From assembly GCF_010667575.1 (NCBI RefSeq), contig NZ_JAABNT010000005.1, forward strand, positions 186,001 to 250,000: DNA of 64,000 bases, given 5' to 3'. Origin of the DNA: Sulfitobacter sediminilitoris (lineage in GTDB: Bacteria > Pseudomonadota > Alphaproteobacteria > Rhodobacterales > Rhodobacteraceae). The translations under genes and the position numbers were made by a program. How positions within the stretch are numbered: the stretch's first letter is position 1; the number at the start of each line of letters is the position of its first letter. This document shows positions 45,488-54,897 of this stretch, in pieces. Under the pieces are notes generated by a model, which was not told the origin of the DNA, made no database searches, and saw only the letters and a program-made list of their open reading frames with translations.

Positions 45488-48219
45488 ACATACAGCCCAT
45501 CCCACTTTTCCTGACCGTCGCCGGAGAAAAAAGGCTGGTCACATCGGATCCGGGCCGCCGCCTGTCCGAGGTTCTGCGAGAGGAAATGGGCCTCAAGAGC
45601 GTCAAGGTGGGCTGTGATGCGGGCGATTGCGGGGCCTGCACGGTACTTGTCGATGGCGCGCAGCACTGTGCCTGCCTGATCCCTGTGGCGCAGGTCGCAG
45701 GATGCACGGTCGAGACGTTGGAATCCGTTGAGGACGATCTTCTGTGCTCCTTGCAGGAGGCTTTTCTGGAGCACGGAGCGGCGCAGTGCGGCATCTGCAC
45801 GCCGGGCATCATGATGGCCGCGCTGGAACTTCTGCGCGGAACACCACAGCCCGTCGCAGCGCAGGTCGAAGACACGCTGGGCGGCGTGCTGTGTCGCTGC
45901 ACTGGCTATCGCAAGATTATTTCTGCGGTGATGGCGGCAACTGCCGGGGCCACACCCGCCCCGCTGCCGGACGCGGGAGAGGCCGTCGGTCGCCCGATCC
46001 GTCGGCTTGACGGGCAGGCGAAAGTCTCGGGGGCCGAGGTCTTTGGCGCGGATTTTGCCCCGCAGGATGCGCTGCTGGTACGTGTCGTGAGGTCGCCCCA
46101 CTTTCACGCCACGTTCTCCTTCGGCGATCTTGATGACTGGGCCGCTGCGCATCCGGGGGCTGTCGCGGTCCTGACCTCGGACGACGTTCCGGGCGAAAAC
46201 CGCTTTGGCGTCATCCCGCATCTGGCTGACCAGCCTGCGCTTGCCGAAGGTCGCGCGCGATTTCTGGGCGAGGCGGTGGCGCTGGTTGTGGGACAGGCGG
46301 ACGCGATCGAACGTCTTGACCTCAGCACCTTTCCTGTCACGTGGGCGCCATTGGATCACAGCGTGACGCAAGCCGAAGGCGCTGCGTCCGGTGCGGCGCA
46401 ACTACACGCGGATCGCCCGGACAACACGTTGATCTGCGGCCGGGTTGTTACGGGTGACGCGGAGACGGCTTTGGCCCGATCAGCCCATGTGGTCTCTGGC
46501 CGGTTCCAGACCGGATATGTCGAACATGCCTACATCGAGCCCGAAGCCGGGGCGGCGTGGCTCGACGGGGATCAGCTTGTTATTCAGGCCTGCACCCAGG
46601 CGCCCGTCATGGATCAGGAGGAGACGGCCAAGGTCCTCGGCCTGCCCATGGAGCGCGTTCGGATCATCCCATCTGCTGCCGGGGGTGGTTTTGGCGCGAA
46701 GCTTGATCTGTCCGTGCAGCCGTTGCTGGGCCTTGCGGTGCTGAAGACCGGCCAGCCTTGCCGGATGGTGTTTTCCCGCAGCGAGTCCATGCAGGCCAGC
46801 ACCAAGCGGCATCCCTCGACCATGGAGGCCGCCATCGGGGCCGATGAAACCGGGCGCATCACCGCGATGACATTCCACGGGGATTTCAACACGGGTGCCT
46901 ATGCAAGCTGGGGGCCGACCGTGGCCACCCGGGTGCCTGTGCATGCCTCCGGTCCGTATCTGACGCCCGCCTATGCCGCGACCAGCCGGGCAGTCCACAC
47001 CAACGGGCCTGTGTCCGGCGCCTTTCGCGGCTTTGGCGTGCCGCAGGCGGCCATCTGTCAGGAAATGCTCTACGATGATCTGGCCTCGGCCTGCGGGCTC
47101 GACCGTCTGGCCTTTCGCCGTCTCAACGCCCTGAAAGACGGAGAGAAATCTCCGTCAGGTCAGGTGCTTGTGTCTGTTGGTATAGAAGCCTGTCTCGACG
47201 CGCTTAAATCCCATTGGGACCGCGCCGGGGCAGAGGCCCGCGCATTCAACGCGACCTCCGACACGGTGAAACGGGGGATCGGTGTCGCGTCCTGCTGGTA
47301 CGGCTGCGGCAACACGGCGCTGCCGAACCCATCGACCATCCGCATCGGCATCACGCCAGAGGGCCGTGTGCGTCTGCATCAGGGCGCGACCGATATCGGG
47401 CAAGGGTCCAACACCGTGATAGCCCAGCTTGCAGCGGATGCGCTTGGCGTGGCGATTGCCGATATAGATCTGGTCGGCCCTGACACGGCACTGACCCCTG
47501 ATTGCGGCAAGACCTCTGCCTCGCGCCAGACGTTCATCACCGGCAAGGCTGCCGTGAAGGCAGGTGAGGTCCTGCGCGCGGCGATCCTGCGCCAGACCAA
47601 TCTGGATGACAGGGCCCGGATCACGCTTGGCGCCGGTCTGCTGACCGCGACGGACGGGATCAACCGCAGCGAGATCCATCTGGCTGGTCTGGAACCGGAC
47701 GCTAATGGCTATGTCTTCGCGGCGGAGGAAACATACGATCCGCCGACATCCGCGCTTGATGGGGATGGTCAGGGCATTCCTTACGCGCTCTACGGCTACG
47801 GCGCGCAGATGGCAGAGGTCGAGGTCGATCTGAAACTCGGCACGACGCGGGTCATCCGGATGACCGCGGCCCATGACCTTGGCCGTGTGATCAATCCGGT
47901 GCTGGCCGAAGGGCAGATCGAAGGCGGCATTGCCCAAGGCCTTGGTCTGGCGCTGATGGAGGAATTCATTCCGGGACGGACGGAAAACCTGCATGACTAC
48001 CTGATCCCGACTATCGGAGACATGCCAGAGGTGGTGTCGATCCTGATCGAGAAACCCGACCCCGAAGGGCCGATGGGCGCGCGGGGGCTGGGCGAGCATG
48101 TTCTGATCCCCACGGCACCCGCTATCCTGAACGCGGTCCGCGACGCCTCCGGTGCGCGGATCACACGCCTGCCAGCCCTGCCACACCGGGTGCTGGCCGC
48201 GATGAGAGACACCTCATGA
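45484..48219 (+). CDS. Molybdenum hydroxylase, fused [2Fe-2S] and molybdopterin subunits
   Basis: 911 residues. Residues 1-160 carry both [2Fe-2S] clusters: C44, C49, C52, C64 (plant-type) and C102, C105, C137, C139 (CGICTPG, CRCTGY). Residues ~168-911 form the Mo-cofactor subunit: [59 protein letters not shown], and the catalytic Glu871 in GARGLGEH. This fused layout is like Desulfovibrio aldehyde oxidoreductase (about 907 residues), but a separate FAD subunit is present here. The enzyme should hydroxylate a heterocycle or oxidise an aldehyde using water. The adjoining 6-hydroxynicotinate-reductase-like gene favours ring hydroxylation of an N-heterocycle. Confidence 0.92.
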   Translation: MNIQPIPLFLTVAGEKRLVTSDPGRRLSEVLREEMGLKSVKVGCDAGDCGACTVLVDGAQHCACLIPVAQVAGCTVETLESVEDDLLCSLQEAFLEHGAAQCGICTPGIMMAALELLRGTPQPVAAQVEDTLGGVLCRCTGYRKIISAVMAATAGATPAPLPDAGEAVGRPIRRLDGQAKVSGAEVFGADFAPQDALLVRVVRSPHFHATFSFGDLDDWAAAHPGAVAVLTSDDVPGENRFGVIPHLADQPALAEGRARFLGEAVALVVGQADAIERLDLSTFPVTWAPLDHSVTQAEGAASGAAQLHADRPDNTLICGRVVTGDAETALARSAHVVSGRFQTGYVEHAYIEPEAGAAWLDGDQLVIQACTQAPVMDQEETAKVLGLPMERVRIIPSAAGGGFGAKLDLSVQPLLGLAVLKTGQPCRMVFSRSESMQASTKRHPSTMEAAIGADETGRITAMTFHGDFNTGAYASWGPTVATRVPVHASGPYLTPAYAATSRAVHTNGPVSGAFRGFGVPQAAICQEMLYDDLASACGLDRLAFRRLNALKDGEKSPSGQVLVSVGIEACLDALKSHWDRAGAEARAFNATSDTVKRGIGVASCWYGCGNTALPNPSTIRIGITPEGRVRLHQGATDIGQGSNTVIAQLAADALGVAIADIDLVGPDTALTPDCGKTSASRQTFITGKAAVKAGEVLRAAILRQTNLDDRARITLGAGLLTATDGINRSEIHLAGLEPDANGYVFAAEETYDPPTSALDGDGQGIPYALYGYGAQMAEVEVDLKLGTTRVIRMTAAHDLGRVINPVLAEGQIEGGIAQGLGLALMEEFIPGRTENLHDYLIPTIGDMPEVVSILIEKPDPEGPMGARGLGEHVLIPTAPAILNAVRDASGARITRLPALPHRVLAAMRDTS

Positions 48220-49676
48220 CCGCGGCCACCGACACTGGTCGGCGTGCGCCGGTGGAAAAGCTGCGCTGCGATGCCTGTCCGGTCATGTGCTACATCGCCG
48301 AAGGTAAGATCGGCGCCTGCGACCGCTATGCCAACGAAGGCGGGCGCATCGTCCGCTGCGATCCACTGACGATCTTTGATCGCCGCCTTGAGAAAGGCGA
48401 TGAAATTAAACCGTTCCTTGCCGCTGACTGGGATGGCGAACGCGTCAACGACGCCGACATGGTGGTCAGTGCCATCGGTGCGGGCACCACCTATCCCGAC
48501 TACAAACCTGCCCCCTTCATCGTCAGCCGCGACGTCGACGGCGTGGACTTCGTAACCGTGGTGACAGAGGCGATTTTTTCCTACTGCGGGGTTAAGGTGA
48601 AGATCGACACCGACAGGCACCTTGGCCCGGAAACGGCGCTGGTCCGGTCCGAAGGAGAGGTGATCGGCCACGTAATGACCTCTGAATACGGCTCGCAGAT
48701 GCTGTCGCTGGGCGGCGTGGACCACCTGACCGGCGGTTCAAAGGCGGAAGGACGCAAGACCTGCGACGCACTGCTCAGGCTCTGCAACAAGGAGGCGGTT
48801 GAGCTGACCATCGACGGCGGCCTGCCCGTGATCGTGCAGGCCGGTGCGGCACCGGTGGTCGATGGCAAGCGCGAAGAGCGGATGCGCGTCGGCTGCGGGT
48901 CAGCCACCATCGGCATGTTTGCGTCCCAGTGGAAGGGCCTTGTTGACGATGTGGTTGTCGTTGACGATCACATCACCGGCGTGGTGTCCGAGCATCAGGC
49001 AGGCAAGGTGATCGACTGGCCTGACACCGGCATCCGGATACTGGGACACAGATCCACGCCGGGCCGATATTTCAAGGTGGCCAAGCCCGGCCTTGGCTGG
49101 GGCGGCACGGACATCAGCGATCCGCTGTCCATCCTCGGGCCCTGGCGCCCGGAAAAAGGGGCGAAACCGGGCATTCGGCTCTTGATGGTGTCAACCACCG
49201 GAGAGCACAGCGCGTATTATGAGTTGAACGATGACCTTCAGGCGATTGCCAAGCCGATGCCGGAGGCCCTGCAGCCATCGGTCGATCTGATTGCCGAGAA
49301 TTGCGAACCGGCGCTTTGTACGGTCCTTTTCATGGGCGGGGCGGGCGGCTCGTTGCGCTCGGGTGTGACGCGCAATCCGATCCACCTGACCCATTCCGTG
49401 CATGCGGACAAGACGCGTGTGACCGTCGGTGGCGCGCCGGTCTATATCTGGCCCGGCGGCGGCATCACACTGATGGTGGACGTGACGCAACTGCCGGATG
49501 GCGCTTTTGGCTACGTGCCTACTCCGGCGCTTGTCGCGCCGCTTGAATTTACGATTCCAAGGGAAGAATTCGAGCGGCTGGGTGGACACGGCACATCGGT
49601 TCGCGATCTTGACGACGTGCTGGAAAAGGGCGGTGAGTACGGCGATGCGGTCCGTCTGCTTGGGGCAAAGCAATGA
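48216..49676 (+). CDS. 6-hydroxynicotinate reductase-like Fe-S protein
   Basis: 486 residues. The N-terminus has a Cys cluster C18-x2-C21-x3-C25-x9-C35-x12-C48 ([33 protein letters not shown]), suited to an Fe-S cluster. The rest matches my memory of proteins named 6-hydroxynicotinate reductase, which in nicotinate-fermenting Eubacterium reduce 6-hydroxynicotinate to the tetrahydro compound with ferredoxin. Similar proteins occur in proteobacteria beside UPF0280 and DUF1185 genes, as here, and may act on other rings. It overlaps the hydroxylase gene and the UPF0280 gene by four bases each, so a hydroxylate-then-reduce sequence is plausible. The exact substrate is unknown. Confidence 0.8.
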   Translation: MTAATDTGRRAPVEKLRCDACPVMCYIAEGKIGACDRYANEGGRIVRCDPLTIFDRRLEKGDEIKPFLAADWDGERVNDADMVVSAIGAGTTYPDYKPAPFIVSRDVDGVDFVTVVTEAIFSYCGVKVKIDTDRHLGPETALVRSEGEVIGHVMTSEYGSQMLSLGGVDHLTGGSKAEGRKTCDALLRLCNKEAVELTIDGGLPVIVQAGAAPVVDGKREERMRVGCGSATIGMFASQWKGLVDDVVVVDDHITGVVSEHQAGKVIDWPDTGIRILGHRSTPGRYFKVAKPGLGWGGTDISDPLSILGPWRPEKGAKPGIRLLMVSTTGEHSAYYELNDDLQAIAKPMPEALQPSVDLIAENCEPALCTVLFMGGAGGSLRSGVTRNPIHLTHSVHADKTRVTVGGAPVYIWPGGGITLMVDVTQLPDGAFGYVPTPALVAPLEFTIPREEFERLGGHGTSVRDLDDVLEKGGEYGDAVRLLGAKQ

Positions 49677-50503
49677 CGAAGGGTCCACAGGCCGCACTTT
49701 TGCCCGATGGACGCAGGTTGCACCTGCATCACGGACCCATTGACCTGATCGTCGAGGTTATCGGCGCCCCGCGCGCGGCCGCCTATGCGCGTGCAGTGGA
49801 CCGGTTCGATACTCTTCTCACAGGTCTGGTTGAGGAACTGCCTGCGCTGCGCCGCCCGCTTGAGAATTATGCCTTTGCCGACCCTGTCGCGCGGCGCATG
49901 GCCCGCGCGGTGAGACCCTTCGCAGGAACGTTCGTCACGCCCATGGCTGCCGTCGCCGGGGCGGTCGCGGACGAGGTGCTGGCGGCACTGGTCGCCGATG
50001 CCGCGATCCCGAAGGCCTACGTCAACAACGGCGGCGACATCGCGTTTCATCTTGAACCCGGCCAGTCCGTCACATCCCTGGCGCCGTCGGGCGATATCCG
50101 GATCACGGCGGAGTCCCCCTCGCGCGGGCTGGCAACGTCGGGCTGGCGGGGGCGCAGCCATTCTCTGGGCATCGCCGACGCCGTTACCGTCGCCGCGCAA
50201 ACCGCTGCGGCGGCTGACGTGGCTGCCACGCTGATTGCCAACGCCGTCGATCTGCCCGGGCATCCCTCGATCCACCGTGTTCCGGCCACGGACCTGAACC
50301 CCGACAGCGATCTTGGGGCGCGTTTGGTCACGACGCATGTCGGACCTTTGACTGTCGCGGAGGTCCAGACCGCGCTTTCCCGTGGCCTGTCGGTCGCCAA
50401 AAGCTTTGTCGCACGCGACCTGATCCACGAGGCCGTTCTCGGGCTGGACGGGATCGTGATGACGACCGTTTCAACCAAGGAAAGTATCCCTATCCATGCC
50501 TAA
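49673..50503 (+). CDS. UPF0280 family protein (ApbE-like fold)
   Basis: 276 residues. The segment FVTPMAAVAGAVADEVLAALV and AYVNNGGDIAFHL resemble the UPF0280 family, distantly related to ApbE flavin transferases, and 'TSGWRGRSHSLGIADAVTVAA' is also characteristic. ApbE moves FMN onto Thr residues of redox proteins, so a maturation role for an adjacent enzyme is conceivable, but no biochemical function is established. Position inside the overlapping operon with the Fe-S reductase-like gene (four-base overlap) and the DUF1185 gene (eight-base overlap) argues that it serves the same pathway. Confidence 0.85.
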   Translation: MTKGPQAALLPDGRRLHLHHGPIDLIVEVIGAPRAAAYARAVDRFDTLLTGLVEELPALRRPLENYAFADPVARRMARAVRPFAGTFVTPMAAVAGAVADEVLAALVADAAIPKAYVNNGGDIAFHLEPGQSVTSLAPSGDIRITAESPSRGLATSGWRGRSHSLGIADAVTVAAQTAAAADVAATLIANAVDLPGHPSIHRVPATDLNPDSDLGARLVTTHVGPLTVAEVQTALSRGLSVAKSFVARDLIHEAVLGLDGIVMTTVSTKESIPIHA

Positions 50504-51077
50504 TTTCATTGTCCGGAAAATGCAGCTTGTCGTGGAGGAGGTGCGCCATGACGGCGGACCGCCGCCCGAGATTCCACGCAAGTTGGGCGCTATTCTTGCC
50601 TGCGTCGCCAATCCCTTCGCAGGGCGTTACGAACCCGATCTGCAGCCCGCGATGGAGGACCTTAAACCGCTTGGTGCGGAGATGAGCGAACGTCTTATCG
50701 CCGCTTTGGGCGGCGAGGCGGGCATCGATGGTTACGGCAAGGGGGCCATCGTTGGCGAGAATGGTGAGCTGGAACACGGGGCGCTTTGGCATGTACCCGG
50801 CGGTTATGCGATGCGTGGTTTGCTGGGGCAGTCGAACGCCATCGTCCCCTCCTGCATGAAACGCGGTGGCGTCGGCGCGCGGCTGGACATTCCCCTGGGC
50901 CATATCAACGCGGCCTATGTGCGCAGCCATTTCGATGGGATCGAGGTGGGCTTGCCCGACGGTCCCCGTGCTGACGAGATTGTCTTTGTCCTTGCCATGT
51001 CTTGTGGCGGGCGCGTGCACAGCCGGATGGGCGGGCTTGAGGCATGGGACGTCAAGGGCGAGGATGGGCTTCGCTGA
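50496..51077 (+). CDS. DUF1185 (amino acid synthesis family) protein
   Basis: 193 residues with family segments GGPPPEIPRKLGAILACVANPFAGRYEPDL, DGYGKGAIVGENGELEHGALWHVPGGYAMR and NAAYVRSHFDGIEVGLPDGPRADEIVFVLAMSCGGRVHSRMGGL. The Pfam name 'amino acid synthesis' has no firm biochemical basis. A duplicated half (RKLGAILACVANP... and DEIVFVLAMSCGG) is suggested by the internal pattern, but this is impression only. It closes the tightly overlapping five-gene run, so a role in the same catabolic step is inferred. Confidence 0.83.
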   Translation: MPNFIVRKMQLVVEEVRHDGGPPPEIPRKLGAILACVANPFAGRYEPDLQPAMEDLKPLGAEMSERLIAALGGEAGIDGYGKGAIVGENGELEHGALWHVPGGYAMRGLLGQSNAIVPSCMKRGGVGARLDIPLGHINAAYVRSHFDGIEVGLPDGPRADEIVFVLAMSCGGRVHSRMGGLEAWDVKGEDGLR

Positions 51078-51088
51078 ATACGCTTGCG

Positions 51089-51105
51089 TTGGGACCGGGT
51101 CCCAA
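51089..51105. promoter_or_regulatory. Perfect palindrome after the DUF1185 gene
   Basis: TTGGGACC-G-GGTCCCAA is a perfect 8+8 dyad with a one-base centre, 12 bases past the DUF1185 stop and ~240 bases before the amidase start. It may be a regulator operator for the downstream amidase unit or a hairpin ending the upstream operon. No U-tract follows. The remaining spacer (51106-51342) shows nothing else recognisable except AAGGAG at 51331-51336 ahead of the amidase. Confidence 0.45.
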
Positions 51106-51342
51106 ACATCAATTCAGAAAGCCCCGGTGCTCAGTCAACAGGCAACGGTGGTCATCTTGTCATAAGCGATGCTGGTTTTGTTGGTAGAACAGATTGAGAG
51201 TGCTACGCTGGATGGGCTGCTGGCTTAGTATCTGGCCTGAAATCGCGCAGGCGGATACCGGCCCGCCGGACAGTGTGGCTGGAAAACTGCGCTGTGGCCT
51301 CGACCACGTTCGCCGCCAACATGACGCTTGAAGGAGTCTTCA

Positions 51343-52749
51343 ATGACCTCACATCCGCTGCATTTCAAAAGCATTGTCGAGGTCGGCCAGATGATCCGTC
51401 GGGGCGAGGTCACCTCGGTTGGTGTCACGCGCCACATGCTTGATCTGATTGCGTCGGTCGACGGGCGGTTCAAAAGCTATATCCATCTGTGCGGCGAACG
51501 CGCACTGGAACAGGCAGAGGCCGCCGATGCGGCACTGGCGGCGGGGCTCTACCGTGGACAGCTTCATGGCGTGCCGATAGCGATAAAGGACCTGTGCTAT
51601 ACCACCTACGCGCCGACCCGCGCAGGCACGACGATCTACAGGGGTTTCATGGCGCCCCACAATGCGACCGTGGTCGACAGGCTTGAGACTGCGGGCGCGG
51701 TGATCCTGGGAAAGCTGTCGATGACCGAAGGCGCCTATACCGGCCATCATCCGACCATCCCCGCGCCGAAGAATCCGTGGAATGAAAGCTACTGGGTCGG
51801 TACGTCCTCCAGCGGGTCCGGCGTGGCCCCGTCCGCGGGGCTGTGCTTTGCGTCTCTGGGCAGCGATACGGGCGGGTCGATCCGCTATCCCTGTGCGACC
51901 TGTGGTCTGACGGGCATCAAGCCGACGTTCGGCCGGGTCAGCCGTCATGGTGTCTTTGCACTGGCGGAATCGCTTGATCACGTGGGACCGATGGCGCGGT
52001 CCGTGGCGGATTGCGCCGTGATCCTTCAGGCGATGGCCGGTTGGGATGCGCATGATCCGACCTCGCTGGATGTGCCCGTCCCCGATTATGCCACCGAGAT
52101 CGGAAAAGGTGTGCGGGACATGCGCATCGGCATTGACCGCGAGTATGCGTTCCGTGGCGTCGACCGTGAGGTTGCGACGGCGCTGGAGCAGGCCGTTGAG
52201 GTGTTCGAGACCCTCGGTGCTCGGATCATCGAGGTGACGCTTCCTGACTATGACGCGCTGGTGGATGCTTGGATCATGATGTGCGCAATCGAGACGGCGG
52301 TTGCCCATCAGGATACCTATCCCGCTCGCAAGGAGGAGTATGGCCCCGATCTGGCCCAGCTGATCGAAGAAGGTCTTTCGACCACGGGAACCGAAGCGGC
52401 GCGCGGCCACCATCTGCGCATCAACTTCAGCATGGCGTTCGAGGCTCTTTTCGGCGGCATTGACTGTATGCTCTGCCCGACGATGCCGAGCCCGACGCCC
52501 AGCCTTGCGGACATGAAGGACTACGGTGCTGACCCCGCCGTGCTGAACGCGATCATGCGCTACACCGCGCCCTATGATTTCTCCGGCAGCCCGACGGTTA
52601 CTCTGCCGAACGGCTTTGACAACGCGGGCATGCCGCTGAGCATGCAGATCGTGGGACCTAAGCTGGGCGAGGCGGCGATCATCCGCGCGGGCGACGCGTT
52701 CCAAAGTGTGACGGACTGGCATACCCGCCACCCGGACATCGGGGGGTGA
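51343..52749 (+). CDS. Amidase (amidase signature family)
   Basis: 468 residues. The Ser-cisSer-Lys triad of the family is complete: Lys82 in AIKDLC, Ser155 in GTSSSGSG and Ser179 in SDTGGSIRYP. It hydrolyses a linear amide to acid and ammonia. The C-terminal APYDFSGSPTVTLPNGFDNAGMPLSMQIVGPKLGEAAIIRAG is typical. The ATG at 51343 is preceded by AAGGAG at six bases. It starts a second plus-strand unit with the formamidase and SDR genes. Its sequence is not closely similar to the amidase domain of the ABC fusion gene. Confidence 0.92.
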   Translation: MTSHPLHFKSIVEVGQMIRRGEVTSVGVTRHMLDLIASVDGRFKSYIHLCGERALEQAEAADAALAAGLYRGQLHGVPIAIKDLCYTTYAPTRAGTTIYRGFMAPHNATVVDRLETAGAVILGKLSMTEGAYTGHHPTIPAPKNPWNESYWVGTSSSGSGVAPSAGLCFASLGSDTGGSIRYPCATCGLTGIKPTFGRVSRHGVFALAESLDHVGPMARSVADCAVILQAMAGWDAHDPTSLDVPVPDYATEIGKGVRDMRIGIDREYAFRGVDREVATALEQAVEVFETLGARIIEVTLPDYDALVDAWIMMCAIETAVAHQDTYPARKEEYGPDLAQLIEEGLSTTGTEAARGHHLRINFSMAFEALFGGIDCMLCPTMPSPTPSLADMKDYGADPAVLNAIMRYTAPYDFSGSPTVTLPNGFDNAGMPLSMQIVGPKLGEAAIIRAGDAFQSVTDWHTRHPDIGG

Positions 52750-52806
52750 TGTCAGGACACGACCAAAGACCGATAACCGAAACACCACAGCAACAGGGAT
52801 AGAACG

Positions 52807-53796
52807 ATGGAATGGATAGACAGCTCAATCCTGGGCCGGAACGCAGTTGCCAAGGGGCAACCCGGCGCGAAACACCGGTTAAGCGAGGAAGATCAGGGCG
52901 AGTTTCACTATGTCTACGGACCTTACGCCGAACCGGTCATGCGGATCGCACCTGGAGACGTGGTTGAGGTCGAAACGCTGGATGCCTTCGGCGGTGCGAT
53001 CAAGACGGAGGACGACCTGCCGTCGCAGGTGTTGAACATGCCCTTCGTCAACCCGCAGAACGGCCCCATCGCCGTTGAGGGGGCAGAGAAAGGCGATGTG
53101 CTTGCGGTCTACATCCATTCGCTGCTGCCGCGCGGCCCGCAACCGGCGGGCACAACCGCGCTGATCCCCAGCTTTGGTGCATTGGTGGCAGATGGCAATC
53201 TGATGCTGAACGCGCCCACACCGGAACGGGTCAAGAAGATGGACGTCACGCCCGAGGGCGGTGTGAAATTCTCGGACCGGATCACGCTGCCGTATGAGCC
53301 CTTCGTCGGTACCATGGGCGTCAGTCCCGAGATCGAAGCGGTCAGTTCCCTGCAACCCGACTATTGGGGTGGCAACATGGATTGCCCCGACGTGGCACCG
53401 GGCGCGATCATCTATTTCCCGGTGCAGCGCAAGGATGGCCATTTCTTCATCGGTGATTGCCACGGACGTCAGGGCGACGGAGAGCTGTGCGGCGTGGCGG
53501 TTGAAATACCGGCGACCGTGACCGTCCAGATTGACCTGATCAAGGGATGGTCTATCCCCGGCGTGCGGATCGAGACAGAGGATTTCATCATGTCGCTTGG
53601 CAGTGCGCGCCCGATGGAAGACGCCGCGCGCATGGCCTACCGCGATCTGGTCCGGTGGATGGTCGACGATTACGGCTTTGAGGAATCGGAGGCTTATTTC
53701 CTGGCGACGCAGGCTGGAAAGATGCGCGTCGGCAACATGGTCGATCCGAAATACACCTTGGGCGCGTCGATGCTCAAAGAATATCTGAAATCATAA
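52807..53796 (+). CDS. Acetamidase/formamidase family protein
   Basis: 329 residues of the FmdA/AmdA family, metal-dependent amidohydrolases that split formamide or acetamide to the acid and ammonia. Recognisable segments are APGDVVEVETLDAFGG, GDVLAVYIHSLLPRGPQPAG, PSFGAL, ALQPDYWGGNMDCPDVAPGAIIYFPVQ and GDCHGRQGDGELCG, the last containing the acidic and His residues of the active site. In this pathway it could release ammonia from a one- or two-carbon amide left after ring cleavage; this is inference. It is 57 bases after the amidase and 12 before the SDR. Confidence 0.92.
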   Translation: MEWIDSSILGRNAVAKGQPGAKHRLSEEDQGEFHYVYGPYAEPVMRIAPGDVVEVETLDAFGGAIKTEDDLPSQVLNMPFVNPQNGPIAVEGAEKGDVLAVYIHSLLPRGPQPAGTTALIPSFGALVADGNLMLNAPTPERVKKMDVTPEGGVKFSDRITLPYEPFVGTMGVSPEIEAVSSLQPDYWGGNMDCPDVAPGAIIYFPVQRKDGHFFIGDCHGRQGDGELCGVAVEIPATVTVQIDLIKGWSIPGVRIETEDFIMSLGSARPMEDAARMAYRDLVRWMVDDYGFEESEAYFLATQAGKMRVGNMVDPKYTLGASMLKEYLKS

Positions 53797-53808
53797 GGGA
53801 GCCGCAAA

Positions 53809-54570
53809 ATGGATCTGGGACTGAAAGGGTTGAACGTGCTGATCACCGGCGGCACCAAGGGGATCGGTCGCCAATGCGCCGAAATCTTTGCGGATGAAGG
53901 TGCGAATGTTGCCGTCTGCGCGCGCGACAACGCTGGAGTGACCGAGACGATAGAGGCGCTGAAGGCCAAGGGCGTGACGGCGATTGGCCGCGGCGTGGAT
54001 GTTGGAAACAAACACGCGTTGGCATCTTGGGTGTCGGATTCTGCTGTAGCACTTGGCGGGATCGATATTGTCGTCGCCAACGTATCGGCCCTTGCCGTGG
54101 CGGATGACGAGGCCGCGTGGGAGGCAGGTTTCGGCGTCGATATGATGCACTCCGTGAGGCTGGTGAACGCGGCGATGCCATACCTGGAAAAATCCAAGGC
54201 CGCTTCGGTCACACTGATCTCATCCGTATCGGGCCGCGAGATCGACTTTACCGGACCGGCCTACGGGGCCTTCAAGGCCGCATTGGTGCACTATGCGCAA
54301 GGTCTGGCGGTGAAGCTTGCGCCGCAGGGTATCCGGGCGAATACGGTGTCGCCTGGCAACACATATTTCGAGGGCGGGATCTGGCAGAACATCGAACAGA
54401 ACAACAAAGACCTGTTCGCCGAGGCGCTGGGCATGAACCCCATGGGGCGCATGGCGAGCCCGCAGGAAATCGCGCGGGGTGTGGTCTTTCTGTCCAGCCC
54501 TGCGTCCAGTTTCACGACCGGCACCAATCTGGTGATCGACGGTGCACTCACCAAGGGGGTCCAGTTGTAG
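53809..54570 (+). CDS. SDR family oxidoreductase (ketoreductase-like)
   Basis: 253 residues. NVLITGGTKGIGRQCAEIFADEGANVAVCAR is the NAD(P)-binding motif, ISSVSGREIDFTGPAYGAFKAALVHYAQGLAVKLA carries the catalytic Ser-Tyr-Lys (S, then Y-x-x-x-K as YGAFK), and the C-terminal PEEIARGVVFLSSPASSFTTGTNLVIDGALTKG-like tail is typical of classical SDR enzymes. It could oxidise or reduce a hydroxyacid or semialdehyde intermediate of the catabolic locus. It begins 12 bases after the formamidase gene and is convergent with the ABM gene. Confidence 0.9.
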   Translation: MDLGLKGLNVLITGGTKGIGRQCAEIFADEGANVAVCARDNAGVTETIEALKAKGVTAIGRGVDVGNKHALASWVSDSAVALGGIDIVVANVSALAVADDEAAWEAGFGVDMMHSVRLVNAAMPYLEKSKAASVTLISSVSGREIDFTGPAYGAFKAALVHYAQGLAVKLAPQGIRANTVSPGNTYFEGGIWQNIEQNNKDLFAEALGMNPMGRMASPQEIARGVVFLSSPASSFTTGTNLVIDGALTKGVQL

Positions 54571-54582
54571 CGGCGGCGCGCG

Positions 54583-54879
54583 CTACTCCGGCCAGACTTC
54601 GCTTGCCGTGACCACGGTCACCTCTCCGTCCAGCAGATCACCGGCCGCGGCAAAGAAACCCTGGGAGCCGGCACCGTTGTTGTGCCGCTCCATCGCTGCC
54701 TTGTCGGTGAACCGTTCATAGGTGGTGAAGAGGCAAGGATCGTCCGGGTCCTGAGCGACGAAAAAGCCGATGGTTTCAGGCTCATGGTCCCGGGCGAAGG
54801 CACCGACCTTGAGCAGTTCGGCCCGGACCGTAGCTTCGCTGCCCTTGCGGGCGCGGATGATGGCGGTCAGCGTGTGCAT
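54583..54879 (-). CDS. Antibiotic biosynthesis monooxygenase (ABM)-fold protein
   Basis: 98 residues with the ABM ferredoxin-like fold pattern: LTAIIRARKGSEATVRAELLKVGAFARDHEPETIGFFVAQDPDDPCLFTTYERFTDKAAMERHN. Members include quinol monooxygenases (YgiN) and other dimeric proteins that act on small aromatics or simply bind them. It is the last gene of the minus-strand operon (AMP-ligase stop is 19 bases upstream). Catalytic role is uncertain. Confidence 0.85.
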   Translation of the reverse strand: MHTLTAIIRARKGSEATVRAELLKVGAFARDHEPETIGFFVAQDPDDPCLFTTYERFTDKAAMERHNNGAGSQGFFAAAGDLLDGEVTVVTASEVWPE

Positions 54880-54897
54880 GCGTCTGTCCTTTCGGTG

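Noticed and set aside
51349..52788. 479-residue open frame opposite the amidase gene
   Set aside because: Rich in Arg and His without family motifs; the amidase on the other strand has the full catalytic triad and an AAGGAG site.
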